DNA of 64,000 nt from Algibacter_G agarivorans (GTDB lineage: Bacteria > Bacteroidota > Bacteroidia > Flavobacteriales > Flavobacteriaceae): assembly GCF_039543245.1 (NCBI RefSeq), contig NZ_BAABJJ010000034.1, positions 62,001 through 126,000 on the forward strand. Reading direction: 5' to 3'. The translations under genes were made by a program, and so were the position numbers. Under the pieces are notes generated by a model that was not told the DNA's origin, made no database searches, and saw only the letters and a list, made by a program, of their open reading frames with translations. Positions 9,415-16,610 of the stretch are shown one piece after another (position 1 is the stretch's first letter; every line of letters starts with the position of its first letter).

Positions 9415-9921
9415 TTGAATAAAACTATAAAACATACAAACCTAATTACAACTATACTAGTATTAACTATTCTATGCTTTTTTAGTGCCTGTGGAATTAA
9501 GAAAAGCATGGTGTCACCTCAATCTTCTATTGAAAATGAACCAAAAATCATCTTCCTAAATTATAACATCAAAAAGACTTCGAATGGCAATAAAAGGATT
9601 CAGTTTATTAACAAAGTAATTGCCGATGGTAAATTAAAAAACACAAAACCGAATGAAGAAGGTGTTCAAGGTGATTTGGTATGTCTTCAACTTGATAAAA
9701 AATCAAATATATTACAACGCAACATTGTAAAAAATCCACTCATTAAAAACATAGAGTTTCTTGACGAGTCAAAATCCTTCCAAAGAAAAGAAATTGATTT
9801 GGATAGTACGCAGTTTACAATAAGGCTGCAATTAAAACCTAACACAAAACACATCAGCATTATTGATTTTAGTACTTTTGAAAACCAAGGAAAACCCTTA
9901 GTAAAAACCCAAATTCATTAA
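9415..9921 (+). CDS. Putative lipoprotein of unknown function
   Basis: A 168-residue protein starting at a TTG codon; no in-frame ATG lies upstream, and the next Met comes after the lipobox, so TTG is needed to keep the signal peptide. The N-terminus ITTILVLTILCFFSAC is a lipoprotein signal with Cys at about 26. The rest is a small beta-rich-looking domain with no motif I recognise. The stop codon is directly followed by the ATG of the M64 peptidase gene (9922), so the two are very likely co-transcribed and this protein may act with that peptidase at the cell surface. Confidence 0.7.
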   Translation: MNKTIKHTNLITTILVLTILCFFSACGIKKSMVSPQSSIENEPKIIFLNYNIKKTSNGNKRIQFINKVIADGKLKNTKPNEEGVQGDLVCLQLDKKSNILQRNIVKNPLIKNIEFLDESKSFQRKEIDLDSTQFTIRLQLKPNTKHISIIDFSTFENQGKPLVKTQIH

Positions 9922-11346
9922 ATGAAAAACAGGTTACTTTTTATAGTATTCTTATGTATTGGCTTAAGTGTTTTTTCACAAACATTTGATGTAGAAAACA
10001 TTAAATATTCTGGAGCTGATGATAAAAGAATTAACCTAGTTATTTTAGGTGATGGCTATCAAGTGGGCGAATTACCTAAATTTATCACAGATGCCACTAA
10101 CTTTACAAATGCTATGTTTAGCCAATCGCCATTTTTAGAATATGCCGATTATTTTAATGTATATGCGATAAAAGTGCCATCGAATGAAAGTGGAGCAGAC
10201 CATCCGGGTACAGGGAGTGCTTATCATGAAACAAATTGGCCAGTGCCAACAACAGATGTAGATACTTATTTTAATGCGACCTTTGATTCCTATGGAAGTC
10301 ATTTTCTGCTTTTTTATGAGGTAGATGGTAATTATGCCAATAATACTGAATCCAAAATATATAGCGTTTTGGCAGATAATTTTCCCACTTACGACCAAGC
10401 ATTAATACTAGTAAACTCCCCTTATTATGGTGGTAGCGGAGGAACTTTCCCAATGGCTTCAACTGGTGCAAGTGCTATTGAACTAGCAATACATGAGTTG
10501 GGACATTCTTTATTTGACTTGAAAGACGAATATTATCCAGGAGATGTATTAGCAGCCGAAGCCACTAACATGACGCATGTTGACAATATTGGCAATCCAA
10601 AATGGAGCAATTGGATAGGAACAAATAATGTTGATGTTTATCAACACAACTGTTCTTCGGGAAATTGTGCGGATTGGTATAAGCCGGCTACAAATTGTAA
10701 AATGGAAGTTTTGAATAATCCCTTTTGTTCTGTTTGCAAGGAAGGCATTATTGAAAAAATACATGAATTAATTTCACCAATAGAGTCTTTCACACCAAAT
10801 AACAACACGGTTAATGCCCCAACTTTCCCTTTAGATTTTCAACTGAGTTTAATAAATCCTACCACAAATTCTTTAAAAAGTGAATGGACACTTAACGGGT
10901 CTAACTTTGCAAATGATGTTGATGATATACTCATTTTAGAAACCGATTTGGTTGAAGGTGCCAATACCTTAACATCGGTTGTACATGATGCCACAGGTTT
11001 ACTTAAAGTTGACAATCATGAAAGTTTTCACGTGTACAGTGTAACTTGGACTATAAATTATACAACTCTAGGCATTGAAACCATTAAAAATGAAGTAAAC
11101 AATTTTGATATTTCCTTATACCCAAACCCAGCTAACAGCATTTTAAATTTAAAGTTTGAAAGTAATACGACTGCTAATTTGAAAGTTGAGATTGTTAGTA
11201 TGGATGGTAAGCAAGTAAAAACACTGGTTATTTCTAATTACGAAAACCAAGAAGTTGACATTAGTTATTTAAGTCAAGGTATTTACATGACGAATTTCTA
11301 TTCTAATAATACTTTAATTGCCAGTAAAAAGTTGGTAAAAAACTAA
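9922..11346 (+). CDS. Secreted M64-family (IgA peptidase-like) zinc metallopeptidase with T9SS sorting domain
   Basis: A 474-residue protein with a signal peptide (residues 1-20, ending VFSQ). The zinc site HELGH is at 191-195, followed by SLFDLKDEYY, the layout of peptidase family M64. Several Cys residues in 240-275 (NCSSGNC, NCKMEV, FCSVC) may form disulfides or bind metal. Residues from about 395 form a type A T9SS C-terminal sorting domain: DISLYPNPANS, then IVSMDGKQV and LSQGIYM and a closing KKLVKN. It should be exported by Sec, cross the outer membrane by the PorU/PorV system also encoded in this window, and be released or anchored. The substrate is unknown. It follows the lipoprotein gene without a gap. 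Confidence 0.88.
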   Translation: MKNRLLFIVFLCIGLSVFSQTFDVENIKYSGADDKRINLVILGDGYQVGELPKFITDATNFTNAMFSQSPFLEYADYFNVYAIKVPSNESGADHPGTGSAYHETNWPVPTTDVDTYFNATFDSYGSHFLLFYEVDGNYANNTESKIYSVLADNFPTYDQALILVNSPYYGGSGGTFPMASTGASAIELAIHELGHSLFDLKDEYYPGDVLAAEATNMTHVDNIGNPKWSNWIGTNNVDVYQHNCSSGNCADWYKPATNCKMEVLNNPFCSVCKEGIIEKIHELISPIESFTPNNNTVNAPTFPLDFQLSLINPTTNSLKSEWTLNGSNFANDVDDILILETDLVEGANTLTSVVHDATGLLKVDNHESFHVYSVTWTINYTTLGIETIKNEVNNFDISLYPNPANSILNLKFESNTTANLKVEIVSMDGKQVKTLVISNYENQEVDISYLSQGIYMTNFYSNNTLIASKKLVKN

Positions 11347-11347
11347 A

Positions 11348-11377
11348 GTGGATTCCTGCCTTCGCAGGAATGACAAA
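11348..11377. repeat. Dispersed hairpin repeat, copy 1
   Basis: Contains ATTCCTGC-CTTC-GCAGGAAT, an 8-bp stem with a 4-nt loop, followed by GACAAA. A second copy with one stem change is at 12254-12283 in the same orientation, and a relative with a longer loop is at 35023-35061. It sits between convergent genes but has no T-run on either side. Confidence 0.75.
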
Positions 11378-11391
11378 CCGTACTTATACCA

Positions 11392-11913
11392 TTACTTTTT
11401 AGGAGGATATTGCGTTAATGCTTTCTCTACAATAGCATTTAAACGTGCCTTGCGCTTTTCTGGTGCAGATTTTGGATTAAAACTAGACTCGCTAACAGCT
11501 CGCCAAAAGAGTTGCTTTTTGTTTTCATCTACAAAATCTATAGTAATTTGACGATTAACATGAGCCTGACCAATTGGTAGGCCTATGGAAATGCCGCCGC
11601 CAACATTTCGTCCGCTACCACCAACTCCAACACCAACCGTTTGCCTTTGTGGGTCTTGATATTCGATGCTCTTAATATCAATAAAAAAATCTGGAGTGTC
11701 AGATAAACTAAATCCCTTTGTTGTCATTTTTGCATCCAAGGCATCTAATAGCCTTTTTGTATCTAATTCACTTAAACCCGTTTCCATATCCGTATAATAG
11801 TTGTAGGTTTTGTATTGTTGAAAATCAGTTTGTTTATCGAAGTCATAATTAACACGAATTGGTGCGCATGATATAATAAGTAGAGTTAAAATGGTCGTTT
11901 TTAGAAATCGCAT
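11392..11913 (-). CDS. DUF4136 family lipoprotein
   Basis: A 173-residue protein with a lipoprotein signal (MRFLKTTILTLLIISC, Cys at 16). After the lipobox, VNYDFDKQTDFQQYKTYNYY is the typical start of DUF4136, and a glycine-rich strand (VGVGVGGSGRNVGGG) and IDFVDENKKQLFWRAV follow as in that family. Members are envelope lipoproteins of unknown function, common in multiple copies in Bacteroidota. Convergent with the M64 peptidase gene; the region upstream of its start holds the candidate structured RNA. Confidence 0.85.
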   Translation of the reverse strand: MRFLKTTILTLLIISCAPIRVNYDFDKQTDFQQYKTYNYYTDMETGLSELDTKRLLDALDAKMTTKGFSLSDTPDFFIDIKSIEYQDPQRQTVGVGVGGSGRNVGGGISIGLPIGQAHVNRQITIDFVDENKKQLFWRAVSESSFNPKSAPEKRKARLNAIVEKALTQYPPKK

Positions 11914-12032
11914 GGCATAAAATTTAAGTTAAATGAGATGTCTGATTTTCATCAGAATTGGTTCAACTAATTTAATCAAAAATTATTCCAATGTTTATTT
12001 TAATCTGTTACAAAATAACGACACGAAAACCC

Positions 12033-12063
12033 TTGACTTTGTAAAAAAAATCTGCTATCTTCG
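12033..12063 (+). promoter_or_regulatory. Candidate promoter for the structured RNA
   Basis: TATCTTCG (12056-12063) matches 7 of 8 positions of TAnnTTTG, with TTG at 12033-12035 20 nt upstream. No coding start follows within 270 bp on this strand, so a non-coding transcript is the likely product. Confidence 0.45.
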
Positions 12064-12067
12064 TTTA

Positions 12068-12240
12068 ACGTCGGATATAAAACATTAAAACGATTTCATA
12101 TCCGTGAAGAACATTAAACGAACCTCTCCAAAAACAATTAGCTTTCGATTTATAAGATACGCTAGCAAATAAGTGCGTTAGGGATTGAAACGGCATCCTT
12201 TTGCTTCTTTAACAAACAAGCAAGAAACTTTTGGAGAAAC
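12068..12240 (+). ncRNA. Candidate structured non-coding RNA
   Basis: The gap 11914-12333 has no gene but strong nested pairing potential. Helix 1: TCGTTTAA (12061-12068) with TTAAACGA (12114-12121). Helix 2 inside it: CGGATAT (12072-12078) with ATATCCG (12098-12104). Helix 3: TCTCCAAAA (12125-12133) with TTTTGGAGA (12229-12237), closing about 95 nt. Helix 4 inside it: TTGCTT (12201-12206) with AAGCAA (12218-12223). A short GGAT/ATCC hairpin surrounds TGAAACGGC near 12181-12198. A promoter-like sequence precedes it. It could be a known family such as 6S RNA or Flavo-1, or a dispersed repeat; I cannot tell by eye. The strand is inferred from the promoter only. Confidence 0.45.
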
Positions 12241-12253
12241 TAAATATTTACAA

Positions 12254-12283
12254 GTGGATTCCTGCCTTCGTAGGAATGACAAA
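12254..12283. repeat. Dispersed hairpin repeat, copy 2
   Basis: Differs from the copy at 11348-11377 at one position (GTAGG instead of GCAGG in the right arm). Lies between the structured-RNA candidate and the 3' end of obg. Confidence 0.75.
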
Positions 12284-12333
12284 AAGCAAAAGATACAGTG
12301 TAAAGCCCGACCCTTTTTGGGAACGCCCAAACA

Positions 12334-13332
12334 CTAATCATTCAGCATCTTCCATAAAACATCTTTAAGTTCGGTAATGCCTTGTTGTGCCACAGACGAA
12401 ATAAACAGGTATGGTATAGGAAGTTCGTTATCCAACTCCGTTTTCATTTCTGCCTTTAACTCATCATCTAGCATATCAGATTTTGAAATGGCTATGATGC
12501 GTTCTTTATCTAGCATTTCTGGGTTGTATCTGCGCAACTCATCTAAAAGAATATCATATTGCTTTCTAATATCTTCAGCATCTGCCGGTATTAAAAACAA
12601 CAAAATAGAGTTACGTTCTATATGGCGTAAAAAGTAATGTCCCAATCCTTTTCCTTCTGCAGCACCTTCAATTATTCCAGGAATGTCTGCCATAACAAAG
12701 GTTTGAAAATCGCGATACTCTACTATGCCCAAATTAGGTTTAAGCGTTGTGAATTCGTAATCGGCAATCTTTGGCTTTGCCGAGGTAACCACAGATAACA
12801 ATGTGGATTTTCCGGCGTTTGGAAAACCAACTAAACCAACATCGGCAAGCACTTTTAACTCGAGTGTTATATGTTTTTCCTCTAAAGGAATCCCGGGTTG
12901 CGCATAACGTGGTGTTTGATTGGTTGACGACCTAAAATGCCAGTTTCCTAGTCCACCTTTTCCGCCTTGGGCTATAATTTGCTCTTCGCCATGCTCGGTG
13001 ATTTCTAATATAATATCGTTAGTTTCAGTATCTCTTACAACGGTTCCTAATGGTACATCTACATATATATCTTCGCCATCGGCACCAAAACTTCTACTTT
13101 TACTCCCGCTACCACCGTGACCGGCTCTAATATGTTTTTTATACTTTAAATGAAGTAGTGTCCAAAGGTTTGAATTTCCACGTAAAATAACATGACCACC
13201 TCGACCACCATCTCCGCCGTCTGGGCCTCCTTTAGTAATGTATTTTTCCCTATGTAAATGCACAGAGCCTTTACCTCCACTTCCAGAGCTAACATACATT
13301 TTTACGTAATCTACGAAGTTCCCTTCAGTCAT
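12334..13332 (-). CDS. obg: Obg/CgtA GTPase
   Basis: A 332-residue ribosome-associated GTPase required for late 50S assembly and stress control, cytoplasmic. The glycine-rich Obg fold spans residues 1-158 (GGPDGGDGGRGGHV, GKGGLGN). The G domain has G1 GFPNAGKST (169-177), G3 DIPGIIEGA (about 215) and G4-like SKSD. There is no C-terminal OCT extension, as is usual for this length. It lies 142 bp downstream of hpt-adk on the same strand, separated by a GTTAAAA tandem repeat, so co-transcription is possible. Confidence 0.96.
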   Translation of the reverse strand: MTEGNFVDYVKMYVSSGSGGKGSVHLHREKYITKGGPDGGDGGRGGHVILRGNSNLWTLLHLKYKKHIRAGHGGSGSKSRSFGADGEDIYVDVPLGTVVRDTETNDIILEITEHGEEQIIAQGGKGGLGNWHFRSSTNQTPRYAQPGIPLEEKHITLELKVLADVGLVGFPNAGKSTLLSVVTSAKPKIADYEFTTLKPNLGIVEYRDFQTFVMADIPGIIEGAAEGKGLGHYFLRHIERNSILLFLIPADAEDIRKQYDILLDELRRYNPEMLDKERIIAISKSDMLDDELKAEMKTELDNELPIPYLFISSVAQQGITELKDVLWKMLND

Positions 13333-13338
13333 AATTCA

Positions 13339-13379
13339 AGTTAAAAGTTATGAGTTAAAAGTTAAAAGTTAAAAGTTTT
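13339..13379. repeat. Short tandem repeat of GTTAAAA
   Basis: Four copies of GTTAAAA start at 13340, 13354, 13361 and 13368; the last three are in perfect tandem. It lies between obg and hpt-adk. A palindrome TTCCGCGGAAG follows near 13400. Confidence 0.8.
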
Positions 13380-13474
13380 CTAACTCTTACCTTTGATTTT
13401 TTCCGCGGAAGCGAAAACATTCTAGAATTGGTGTTCTAAACTATAGCTTCAATTCCAAAACCATAGTTTTCAAT

Positions 13475-14584
13475 TTACAGATTATCAATTACAGCACTCA
13501 ATCTAACAGTAATATCTTCAATACTACCAACGCCATCTACTCCAAAATATTTATTTTGTGCGGCATAATAGTCTTTTAATATGGCTGTTTCGTCGTAATA
13601 TACTTTAATTCTGTTTCTAATTACAGTTTCATCAGCATCGTCTTTTCTTCCACTGGTTTTCCCTCTTTCTAATAGACGTTTTACTAGAACCTCATCGTCA
13701 ACTTCCAAAGCAATCATAGCGTTAATTTGAGAATCTTTACTATCCATTAACTTATCTAAAGCTTCGGCTTGCGCATTGGTACGTGGAAAACCATCAAAAA
13801 TAAACCCTTTAGCATCCGCATTTTTTTCTACTTCAGCGTTCAACATATCAATAGTTACTTGGTCTGGAACTAAACCTCCTTTTTCTATATAAGATTTAGC
13901 CAACATGCCTAAAGCGGTGTCGTTCTTCATGTTATATCTAAAAACATCGCCAGTAGAAATATGCACTAAATTATATTTCTCTTTTAAAAATTCTGCTTGC
14001 GTTCCTTTCCCTGCTCCCGGAGGGCCAAATAATACTAAGTTTGTCATGTGTTGTGTTTCTTTTATTTGATAGACTTCTGGTAAATTCCTTCCTAACCCAT
14101 CATAGTCTAAGCCGTAGCCTACTATAAATTTATTAGGGATTTCAATACCAACATAATGTAATTTAAAATCTTTTTTATAGGCTTCTGGCTTGTAAAATAG
14201 AGTTGCTATTTTTAACGATTTTACGTTTTCATTCTTGAAAATCCTATAAACCTCATGCAACGTGTTTCCCGTGTCAATAATATCTTCTAAAATTATTACT
14301 GTACGGTCTGTTAAATCTTGGGTTAAACCAATTAGCCTTTGGATATCTTCGGTAGATTTAACACCTTCATAAGATGCTAATTTTATAAATGTGACCTCGC
14401 ACGGATTTGGGTATTTTTTCACAAAATCACTAACCACCATGAATGACCCGTTTAAAATACCAACAAAAACGGGAATTTCATCTCCTACATCTTCAGCAAT
14501 CTCGATAGCTAAACGTTGCATAACGTCATCAATCTGTTTTGCAGAAATAAAAGGTTTAAAATATTTGTCGTGTAGCTTTATCAC
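13475..14584 (-). CDS. Fused hypoxanthine phosphoribosyltransferase - adenylate kinase
   Basis: One uninterrupted 369-codon frame carries two complete purine enzymes. Residues 1-179 are a hypoxanthine/guanine phosphoribosyltransferase with the PRPP loop VIILEDIIDTGNT at 96-108. Residues 180-369 are a full adenylate kinase: MTNLVLFGPPGAGKGTQ with P-loop 187-195, FDGFPRT, and a short LID (LLERGKTSGRKDD) without zinc Cys residues. The start is GTG, about 15 nt after a predicted transcript start. The joining residues are EVYQIKETQH; the ATG for M180 (14047) follows an A-rich stretch and could also start free Adk. The fusion pairs salvage (hypoxanthine to IMP, guanine to GMP) with AMP/ADP balance. 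Next downstream is obg. Confidence 0.93.
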   Translation of the reverse strand: MIKLHDKYFKPFISAKQIDDVMQRLAIEIAEDVGDEIPVFVGILNGSFMVVSDFVKKYPNPCEVTFIKLASYEGVKSTEDIQRLIGLTQDLTDRTVIILEDIIDTGNTLHEVYRIFKNENVKSLKIATLFYKPEAYKKDFKLHYVGIEIPNKFIVGYGLDYDGLGRNLPEVYQIKETQHMTNLVLFGPPGAGKGTQAEFLKEKYNLVHISTGDVFRYNMKNDTALGMLAKSYIEKGGLVPDQVTIDMLNAEVEKNADAKGFIFDGFPRTNAQAEALDKLMDSKDSQINAMIALEVDDEVLVKRLLERGKTSGRKDDADETVIRNRIKVYYDETAILKDYYAAQNKYFGVDGVGSIEDITVRLSAVIDNL

Positions 14585-14605
14585 TAGTAATAATTTTTAA
14601 AGACG

Positions 14606-14613
14606 CAAAGATA
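14606..14613 (-). promoter_or_regulatory. -7 box of hpt-adk
   Basis: Minus-strand TATCTTTG is an exact TAnnTTTG match; the predicted start of transcription leaves about 15 nt before the GTG start codon at 14584. Confidence 0.55.
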
Positions 14614-14626
14614 ATCAATAGATTAA

Positions 14627-14642
14627 CGTCCCGATAGCTATC
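14627..14642. repeat. Palindrome of the CCCGATAGCTATCGGG family
   Basis: CCCGATAGCTATCG is palindromic around AGCT; a close relative (CAGATAGCTATCGGG) is at 35032-35046 inside the 3' end of the SprT-like gene. Dispersed repeat; no function assigned. Confidence 0.55.
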
Positions 14643-14691
14643 GCGAGGATTTTTTGATTTGTGAATTCGGGAGTAATTTAAGATTTAAGTG

Positions 14692-14699
14692 TATTTTTG
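14692..14699 (+). promoter_or_regulatory. -7 box of purK
   Basis: TATTTTTG matches TAnnTTTG exactly, 33 bp before the purK ATG at 14733. It probably drives purK and purE. No clear -33 element. Confidence 0.55.
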
Positions 14700-14732
14700 C
14701 GTATCAATATCCTATTTCAGATAAAAAATTAA

Positions 14733-15887
14733 ATGAATTATTTTTCTTCAAAATTTAAACTCGGCATTCTTGGTGGCGGTCAACTGGGTAAAATGTTGCT
14801 TTATAACACCAGGAAATTTGACATTTACACTTGTGTCTTAGAAGCCAGTAATGATGCGCCTTGCAAAATTGCTAGTGATGAATTTCATTTGGGTGATTTA
14901 ATGGATTATGATGCCGTTTACAATTTCGGAAAACAAGTAGATGTGCTTACTATTGAAATTGAAAATGTAAATGTTGATGCCCTGGAAGCTCTTGAAAAAG
15001 AAGGCGTAAAAGTATATCCTGCATCTAAAACGTTACGTGCAATTCAAAATAAAGCGAAACAAAAACTGTTTTATATTGATAAAGATTTACCAACAGCCCC
15101 TTTTTCGCGTTTTGCTTATACCTCTGAAATTGAAGACGCCATAAACCATGGTGGATTATCATTACCTTTTGTTTGGAAATGTGCACAGTTCGGGTATGAT
15201 GGCACAGGGGTAAAAGTGGTAAAATCAGTTGAAGACTTAAAAGGTTTACCAAATGTGGAATGTATAGCAGAAAACTTAGTCCCTTTTAAAAATGAATTAG
15301 CGGTTATTGTTGCTAGAAGTCCATCAGGTGAAACCAAAACCTATCCTGTTGTAGAAATGGAATTCCATCCTGAAGCCAATCAGGTAGAATATGTTATCTG
15401 CCCGGCAAGAATTGATGATGATATTGCTGAAAAAGCAAAAGAAATAGCGTTAAGAACATCAAAAGCTTTTAACCATGTAGGGTTATTGGCTGTTGAAATG
15501 TTTCAGACCCAAGACGATGAAATTTTAATAAACGAAGTGGCGCCGAGACCTCATAATTCTGGTCACCAAACCATCGAAGCCAGTTATACCTCTCAATTTG
15601 AACAACATATTAGAGCTATTTTAGATTTACCTTTAGGAAGAACGGATAGCAAAGTTGGGGGTGTTATGGTTAATTTAGTTGGAGCCGAAGGGTTTACCGG
15701 TAATGTTATTTATGAAAATATTGAAGCCATAATGAAGATGGATGGTGTGACACCACATATTTACGGTAAAAAACAAACCAGACCGTTCAGAAAAATGGGA
15801 CATGTAACTATTGTTAATGAAGATTTGAATGAAGCTAGAAAGGTTGCAGAACAAGTAAAAAACACTATTAAAGTGATAAGTGAATAA
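14733..15887 (+). CDS. purK: N5-carboxyaminoimidazole ribonucleotide synthetase
   Basis: A 384-residue ATP-grasp enzyme of de novo purine synthesis that carboxylates AIR to N5-CAIR using ATP and bicarbonate. The N-terminus KLGILGGGQLGKML is the PurK dinucleotide-like loop; KCAQFGYDGTGVKV carries the ATP-grasp lysine, and NEVAPRPHNSGH is the metal/ATP site near the C-terminal third. It is followed by purE after 92 bp that contain an inverted repeat, so the two steps of CAIR formation are encoded together. Confidence 0.96.
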   Translation: MNYFSSKFKLGILGGGQLGKMLLYNTRKFDIYTCVLEASNDAPCKIASDEFHLGDLMDYDAVYNFGKQVDVLTIEIENVNVDALEALEKEGVKVYPASKTLRAIQNKAKQKLFYIDKDLPTAPFSRFAYTSEIEDAINHGGLSLPFVWKCAQFGYDGTGVKVVKSVEDLKGLPNVECIAENLVPFKNELAVIVARSPSGETKTYPVVEMEFHPEANQVEYVICPARIDDDIAEKAKEIALRTSKAFNHVGLLAVEMFQTQDDEILINEVAPRPHNSGHQTIEASYTSQFEQHIRAILDLPLGRTDSKVGGVMVNLVGAEGFTGNVIYENIEAIMKMDGVTPHIYGKKQTRPFRKMGHVTIVNEDLNEARKVAEQVKNTIKVISE

Positions 15888-15895
15888 TGTCTCCA

Positions 15896-15957
15896 CGAGC
15901 GCAGTCGAGGGGGCTTTAATATTTTAAGTTTTTGAATTTAGGTCTCGACTGCGCTCG
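15896..15957. repeat. Inverted repeat between purK and purE
   Basis: CGAGCGCAGTCGAG (15896-15909) and CTCGACTGCGCTCG (15944-15957) are a perfect 14-bp inverted repeat with a 34-nt loop. GC-rich against an AT-rich background; there is no T-run, so it is more a dispersed repeat or mRNA hairpin than a terminator. It could lower purE expression relative to purK. Confidence 0.85.
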
Positions 15958-15979
15958 ACCAGACAGAAAATAAAAATCT

Positions 15980-16459
15980 ATGAGTAAAGTAGGAGTTATT
16001 ATGGGAAGCAAAAGCGACCTGCCAGTTATGCAAGATGCGATAGACATCTTAAAAGGGTTTGATATAGAAGTTGAAGTTGATATTGTTTCGGCTCACAGAA
16101 CGCCAGAAAAATTATTTGATTACGGTAAAAACGCTCATACTAGAGGTTTTTCGGTTATTGTTGCTGGTGCTGGTGGTGCTGCTCATTTGCCAGGAATGAT
16201 AGCTTCTTTATCTCCACTTCCTGTAATAGGGGTTCCTGTAAAAAGCAGTAATTCTATTGATGGTTGGGATTCTATTCTTTCTATTCTGCAAATGCCTGGA
16301 GGTGTTCCGGTTGCAACTGTAGCTTTAAACGGCGCTAAAAATGCAGGTATTTTAGCAGCACAAATTATGGGCTGTAGCGACAAATGTGTGCTTGACAAAA
16401 TAGTTGCTTATAAAGAAGGCCTAAAAATAAAAGTGAACGAATCTGCTAAAGATTTATAA
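15980..16459 (+). CDS. purE: N5-carboxyaminoimidazole ribonucleotide mutase (class I PurE)
   Basis: A 159-residue cytoplasmic enzyme that converts N5-CAIR to CAIR in de novo purine synthesis, the step after PurK. GVIMGSKSDLP (5-15), the catalytic SAHRTP (37-42) and GAGGAAHLPGM are all intact. The length is typical of the octameric class I enzyme. It is followed directly by a terminator, so the purKE operon ends here. Confidence 0.97.
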   Translation: MSKVGVIMGSKSDLPVMQDAIDILKGFDIEVEVDIVSAHRTPEKLFDYGKNAHTRGFSVIVAGAGGAAHLPGMIASLSPLPVIGVPVKSSNSIDGWDSILSILQMPGGVPVATVALNGAKNAGILAAQIMGCSDKCVLDKIVAYKEGLKIKVNESAKDL

Positions 16460-16461
16460 TG

Positions 16462-16494
16462 AAAAAAGCCCCGAAATGAATTCGAGGCTTTTCT
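16462..16494 (+). terminator. Rho-independent terminator of purKE
   Basis: AAAAAGCCCCGA pairs with TTCGAGGCTTTT around a short loop, directly after the purE stop codon and ending in TTTT. Confidence 0.8.
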
Positions 16495-16559
16495 GCTATT
16501 AACAAATAATGCTCTTGAGTTAGTCACTCTTCATATTATTAGCTGCAAAAATATATAAT

Positions 16560-16583
16560 ATTTGTTATGCATGCATAACAAAT
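16560..16583. promoter_or_regulatory. Perfect 24-bp palindrome, likely operator of the M3 peptidase gene
   Basis: Half-site ATTTGTTATGCA followed by its exact reverse complement, centred on TGCATGCA-like alternating sequence, ending 27 bp before the ATG of the peptidase gene. A dimeric transcription factor site is the simplest reading; no regulator gene is adjacent. Confidence 0.6.
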
Positions 16584-16610
16584 TAGAGTTTTAACATATT
16601 CTTTGATAAA

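Noticed and set aside
11348..11551. Plus-strand frame of 67 codons after the M64 gene
   Set aside because: Begins in the dispersed hairpin repeat and runs antisense to the DUF4136 gene.
13339..13379. CRISPR-like array of GTTAAAA repeats
   Set aside because: Unit of 7 bp without spacers; simple tandem repeat.
15896..15957. Terminator between purK and purE
   Set aside because: Strong stem but a 34-nt loop and no T-run; better seen as a dispersed inverted repeat.
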